From DATLLN01 sp963809205 (GTDB lineage: Bacteria; Actinomycetota; Thermoleophilia; Gaiellales; JAICJC01): 64,000 bases of DNA. The position numbers and the translations under genes are program-made. Location: the NCBI GenBank assembly GCA_963809205.1, contig CAWEIS010000006.1, forward strand, positions 1 to 64,000, given 5' to 3'. The notes under the pieces are model-generated. The model was not told the DNA's origin and did no database searches. It saw nothing but the letters and a program-made list of their open reading frames with translations. This document shows positions 61,208 through 64,000 of this stretch, piece after piece (within the stretch, counting starts at the first letter, position 1; every line of letters starts with the position of its first letter).

Positions 61208-61863
61208 TCGTGTTCGACGGGCGCCCACGAGCGCACGTGGTCACGTGCCAGCCGTTCGGCCAGGTCGGCGTCGCCCGCCTCGACGGCGTTCACGATCTGC
61301 TCGTGCTCGTCCGCCCAGGAGAGCACCTGCACGGGGTCGTCCGCCTGCATGGCGTAGATCAGCACGCCCAGCTGCGGCGCCCAGAGCATCTCGGCGAAGC
61401 GTGACAGGTATGCGTTGCCCGCTCCGGCGACGAGCGCGAGGTGGAACCCGCGGTTGACGTCGTAGCTCTCCGACGGGTCGCCTCCGGCAGCCCGCTGGGC
61501 GGCGATCGCGCCGCGCATCGCGGCGATCGCCTCCGGGTCGCGGCGCTCGGCCGCCAGCCGTGCGGCGCCCGGCTCGAGCGCGATCCGCGCGAGCCACGAC
61601 TGGCGCTCGTCGGCGAAGTCGTGGTCGGCCACCGTCGCTCCGCGGTTGGCCTCGAACTCGACCAGCCCCTCGGTGGCCAGCCGCCGCAGCGCCTCCCGCA
61701 GCGGCGTCCGCGAGACGCCCAGCTCATCGGCCAGCGCTGCCTGCCGAAGCCGGCTGCCGCGGGGCAGGTCGCCGGACAGGATCCGCGCCCGGACGGCGTC
61801 GTAGACCTGGTCGACGACGCTCTGGATCTGGAGGGGGGCGGAGGCGGTCACTGTGCTTTGCAT
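61204..61863 (-). CDS. GntR family regulator (FCD/FadR type)
   Basis: This protein of up to 219 residues has an N-terminal winged helix (LADELGVSRTPLREALRRLA) and a C-terminal helical FCD ligand domain with metal-site histidines near RGFHLALVAG and DEHEQIVNA. FCD regulators typically control catabolism of organic acids and aromatics, and this one lies beside the ring-cleavage operon. The ATG at 61863 lies inside the promoter just after the -10, so GTG 61851 is a credible alternative start (215 residues). Confidence 0.9.
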   Translation of the reverse strand: MQSTVTASAPLQIQSVVDQVYDAVRARILSGDLPRGSRLRQAALADELGVSRTPLREALRRLATEGLVEFEANRGATVADHDFADERQSWLARIALEPGAARLAAERRDPEAIAAMRGAIAAQRAAGGDPSESYDVNRGFHLALVAGAGNAYLSRFAEMLWAPQLGVLIYAMQADDPVQVLSWADEHEQIVNAVEAGDADLAERLARDHVRSWAPVEHE

Positions 61864-61891
61864 ACATTACGCCGCCACTCGTGTGGGTCAA
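61857..61891 (-). promoter_or_regulatory. GntR promoter with the shared operator-like motif
   Basis: On the minus strand TTGACC (61886-61891) and TAATGT (61864-61869) are 16 bases apart. The plus-strand motif TTTGCATACATTA (61857-61869) overlaps the -10, just as in the catabolic-operon promoter. Autoregulation together with operon control is the simplest reading. Confidence 0.55.
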
Positions 61892-61972
61892 GGATCCCGG
61901 TTCACCGCTTCATCACCGGTTGTTCTCTGCGGAATCACCGCGTGGTCGCCACCGCTGGCTAGATTCATCTCG

Positions 61973-62377
61973 ATGGAGACCTCCCGACTCGCGGGGATTC
62001 CGTTGCTCGCGGACCTCGAGGACGCCGATCTCGAGCTGATCGCCGCCTCAGCGCGCGAGGTTGACGTCGAGGCGGGGCACGCGCTCGCCACCGAGGGAGA
62101 GTTCGGGCACGCGCTCTTTGCGATCGAGAGCGGGACGGCCGAGGTCAGTGCCGATGGCGAGACCCGGAGGACGCTCGGCCCCGGAGACGTGTTCGGCGAG
62201 ATCGCCGTGATGGCGTCGGGACGCCGCACTGCGTCGGTGGTCGCCACGTCGCCGATGCGGCTGATCGCGTTCTTCAAGCGCGACGTCTGGGCGCTCGAGC
62301 AGCAGTCTCCGAAGGTCGCCGAGCGTCTGCGCACGCTGGCGGCCGAGCACCGCGAGCCCCGCCAAGACCCCGTCTAG
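61973..62377 (+). CDS. Cyclic-nucleotide-binding (Crp-type) sensor domain protein
   Basis: This 134-residue protein is a lone cNMP-binding beta-roll: GHALATEGEFGHALFAIESG, and the phosphate-binding cassette GPGDVFGEIAVMASGRRTAS. There is no DNA-binding helix-turn-helix, so it is not a Crp transcription factor; it may bind a partner protein. The cassette has FGEIAVM and RRTAS, close to functional cAMP/cGMP sites. ATG 61973 is used. Confidence 0.85.
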   Translation: METSRLAGIPLLADLEDADLELIAASAREVDVEAGHALATEGEFGHALFAIESGTAEVSADGETRRTLGPGDVFGEIAVMASGRRTASVVATSPMRLIAFFKRDVWALEQQSPKVAERLRTLAAEHREPRQDPV

Positions 62378-62392
62378 CACGGTCGGGGTCAG

Positions 62393-62410
62393 AGCGGGGT
62401 CCGACCCGCT
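62393..62410. repeat. Imperfect palindrome with GGGGTC-C-GACCC core
   Basis: AGCGGGGTC (62393-62401) pairs with GACCCGCT (62403-62410), leaving one G bulged, 16 bases after the stop of the cNMP-binding gene. A further GGGGTCAGA lies at 62385-62393. The core matches that of the 33-base palindrome at 19327, so it may be a second member of a dispersed repeat and also act as a terminator. Confidence 0.5.
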
Positions 62411-62470
62411 TGAGCGACGAGTTCGCGACGACCTGCTCCTGATCCCGCGACGCGGAGCCGTGCGCGAGGC

Positions 62471-62499
62471 TTGACGATCTCGCGACAGGGTGCGAATGT
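62471..62499 (+). promoter_or_regulatory. Predicted promoter of the amino-acid permease gene
   Basis: TTGACG (62471-62476) and GAATGT (62494-62499) are 17 bases apart, giving a leader of about 35 bases that includes the GAGGAGG ribosome binding site before the ATG at 62541. The -10 is a weak match. Confidence 0.45.
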
Positions 62500-62540
62500 A
62501 TCCAAGATTTCATCCGCTTCGTCTTCTGAGGAGGCCGTCG

Positions 62541-64000
62541 ATGCCTGAAATGCCCGTGGAGCCAACCGCTGGGGAGCTGGGCGAACGCCGGCTCGGCACC
62601 ATCCACGCGGTGGCCCAGTCCCTCGCGATCGGGCCGATGTTCTCGGTCGCGTTGGTGCTCGCGCTGGTCTCGAATCCGGACACCGGCTCGAGCTTCAACG
62701 CCACACTGAGCGTGCTCGTCGCCGGGCTCGGCGTCCTCGCCATCGCCTACGCGATCGCATTGTTCGCGCGCCGCTACGCCGGCGCCGGCGCGGTGTACGA
62801 GTACCTCACCCATGGCGCGCATCCCGCAGTCGGCGTCTTCACCGCGGGCCTCTTCTTCGTCGGCACGCTGTTCCTCGGCGGTGGCGGCATCTACCTCGGC
62901 CTGGGCATCCTCACCAACGACTTCTGGGCCCGGCACATCAGCAACAGCGGCACCGGCCCGCGCTGGTGGATCTTCGCCCTGATCTTCCTGGTCATCGTGC
63001 TTGTCATGAACTACATCGGCATCCGGCTGGCGATCAGCGCGATGCTGGCGTTCGCCGCCGTCTCGTTCACGGCGATGACGATCCTCGCGCTGGCGATCAT
63101 CTTCCAGGGTGGCGAGAGCGGCAACACGCTGCAAATGTTCAACCCGTCGACCACGTCGATCGGGACAGTGTTCTCCGGGGTGATGCTCGGCATCCTGCTG
63201 TTCGTGGGATTCGAGGCTGCCGCCTCGATCGGTGAGGAGAGCCACGACCCGCACCGATCGATCCCCCGGGCGCTGATCGGCACAGTTGCGGCGTCGGCCG
63301 TCTTCTACGTGCTGATGTCGTACGCGATCTCGGTCGGCTTGGGCAAGGCAGCGGTCGACCAGGGAGCCTGGCTCGACCCTGCCGCGCTGGACAACCTGGC
63401 GACCAAGTACATCGGCTCCTGGTACGCGGGCGTCATCGACGCCGTCGTCATCCTGGACGCCCTCGCCCTCGCGTTGGCCATCTGCGTCACGCTCGGCCGC
63501 GGCTACTTCGCCCTCGGACGCGACGGCCTGCTGCCGTCGGTCTTCGCGAAGACCTCGAGCCGCAATACGCCGTGGGTCGGCAACCTGGTCGTGGTCGTCG
63601 GCTGCGTCGGCCTGATCGCGATCTCCGAGTGGACGAGCACCATGGACAAGTTCGTGCCGATCTTCGGCTCGAACGCGTTTGCGACGTTCATCGTCTCGGC
63701 GACCGCGGGCTCGTTCGCGATCGAGCTCGTCTACCTGATCCTCTGCGTCGCGGCCATCCGCCTGCTGCTCCGCGACGGCGCGGCATGGTGGCAGTGGATC
63801 GTCATCGTGATCGCGATCGCGACGCCGATCCTCGGCTTCTACGGCGCGCTCGACCCGGCGCCTCACAACGGTGACAACCCCAACTGGCTGGCGTTCTACT
63901 GGGCGCTCGCGGTCGTGGTGCTGGCGGCGCTGTGGTACGGGCTGATGCAGATCTGGAAGCCAGAGCGGATCCGCAACGCCGCCCAGCATGCGGCGGAGCA
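62541..64000 (+). CDS. APC family amino-acid permease (3' partial)
   Basis: The frame is open from ATG 62541 to the window end, giving 486 residues with about 12 hydrophobic helices. APC features are HAVAQSLAIGPMFSVALVLA in helix 1, and VGFEAAASIGEESHDPHRSI in helix 6 and the loop after it, with FARRYAGAGAVYEYLTHGAH before helix 3. GAGGAGG sets the start. The carrier imports amino acids or amines by proton symport; the substrate is unknown. The charged sequence WKPERIRNAAQHAAE at the edge is probably near the true C-terminus. Confidence 0.9.
   Translation, partial: MPEMPVEPTAGELGERRLGTIHAVAQSLAIGPMFSVALVLALVSNPDTGSSFNATLSVLVAGLGVLAIAYAIALFARRYAGAGAVYEYLTHGAHPAVGVFTAGLFFVGTLFLGGGGIYLGLGILTNDFWARHISNSGTGPRWWIFALIFLVIVLVMNYIGIRLAISAMLAFAAVSFTAMTILALAIIFQGGESGNTLQMFNPSTTSIGTVFSGVMLGILLFVGFEAAASIGEESHDPHRSIPRALIGTVAASAVFYVLMSYAISVGLGKAAVDQGAWLDPAALDNLATKYIGSWYAGVIDAVVILDALALALAICVTLGRGYFALGRDGLLPSVFAKTSSRNTPWVGNLVVVVGCVGLIAISEWTSTMDKFVPIFGSNAFATFIVSATAGSFAIELVYLILCVAAIRLLLRDGAAWWQWIVIVIAIATPILGFYGALDPAPHNGDNPNWLAFYWALAVVVLAALWYGLMQIWKPERIRNAAQHAAE

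Overview
The window is high-GC (roughly 70 percent by eye), gene-dense DNA, almost certainly from a soil actinobacterium. Supporting signs are leaderless promoters, GTG and TTG starts, an LPxTG sortase substrate, and many MFS pumps paired with TetR or MarR regulators. The style (LigD-like phosphoesterase, SUOX/DUF6510 pair, many aromatic-catabolism genes) recalls Thermoleophilia or a related deep actinobacterial class, but that placement is inference. No rRNA, tRNA, CRISPR array, transposase or phage gene was seen.

Layout. 1-7.5 kb: tail of a trehalose synthase-type glycosidase, a lipoprotein with a tiny membrane partner, a PAS-PAS-GGDEF-HD-GYP protein, a SUOX-like/FNR/DUF6510 operon, and two broken genes (one a phosphoketolase remnant). 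7.7-15 kb: a monooxygenase-fold protein, a degenerate receiver/thioredoxin-reductase fusion, a SulP transporter, a sugar-ABC-permease remnant, a cupin and a large secreted BNR-repeat protein. 15-22.8 kb: MarR/MFS/cupin, LPFTG peptide, PPK2, a stand-alone LigD phosphoesterase domain, a STAND-type ATPase behind three inverted repeats, and a thiolase. 22.8-33.9 kb: MFS, Rieske oxygenase, class II amidotransferase, NhaA-DsbA fusion, flippase-like membrane protein, GNAT, TetR/MFS, and a frameshifted Na+/H+ antiporter. 33.9-46 kb: three regulator-MFS units with readable operators, a histidine kinase, a TetR-hydrolase-maleylacetate reductase operon, and an MBOAT/SGNH O-acylation pair. 46-49.3 kb: iron ADH, PhzF, then cspA-infA, where infA appears to start at AUC.

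49.3-61.9 kb is the most coherent block: a ten-gene minus-strand operon in which nearly every stop overlaps the next start. The gene order is FAH hydrolase, extradiol dioxygenase, HpaB-like hydroxylase, acetoacetate-decarboxylase-like enzyme, SDR, aldehyde dehydrogenase, P450, glutamine-synthetase-like ligase, P450, Rieske ferredoxin. It faces a carboxymuconolactone-decarboxylase/FAH pair, with a GntR regulator next door. It reads as an aromatic ring-cleavage pathway with extra P450 and gamma-glutamylation steps. Three of its genes each carry one frameshift. 62-64 kb holds a cyclic-nucleotide-binding protein and the start of an amino-acid permease that runs off the window.

Seven single-base frameshifts occur in all, several at G/C runs. 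Some sit in genes that are also truncated (true decay); others are in otherwise intact genes and could be sequencing errors.
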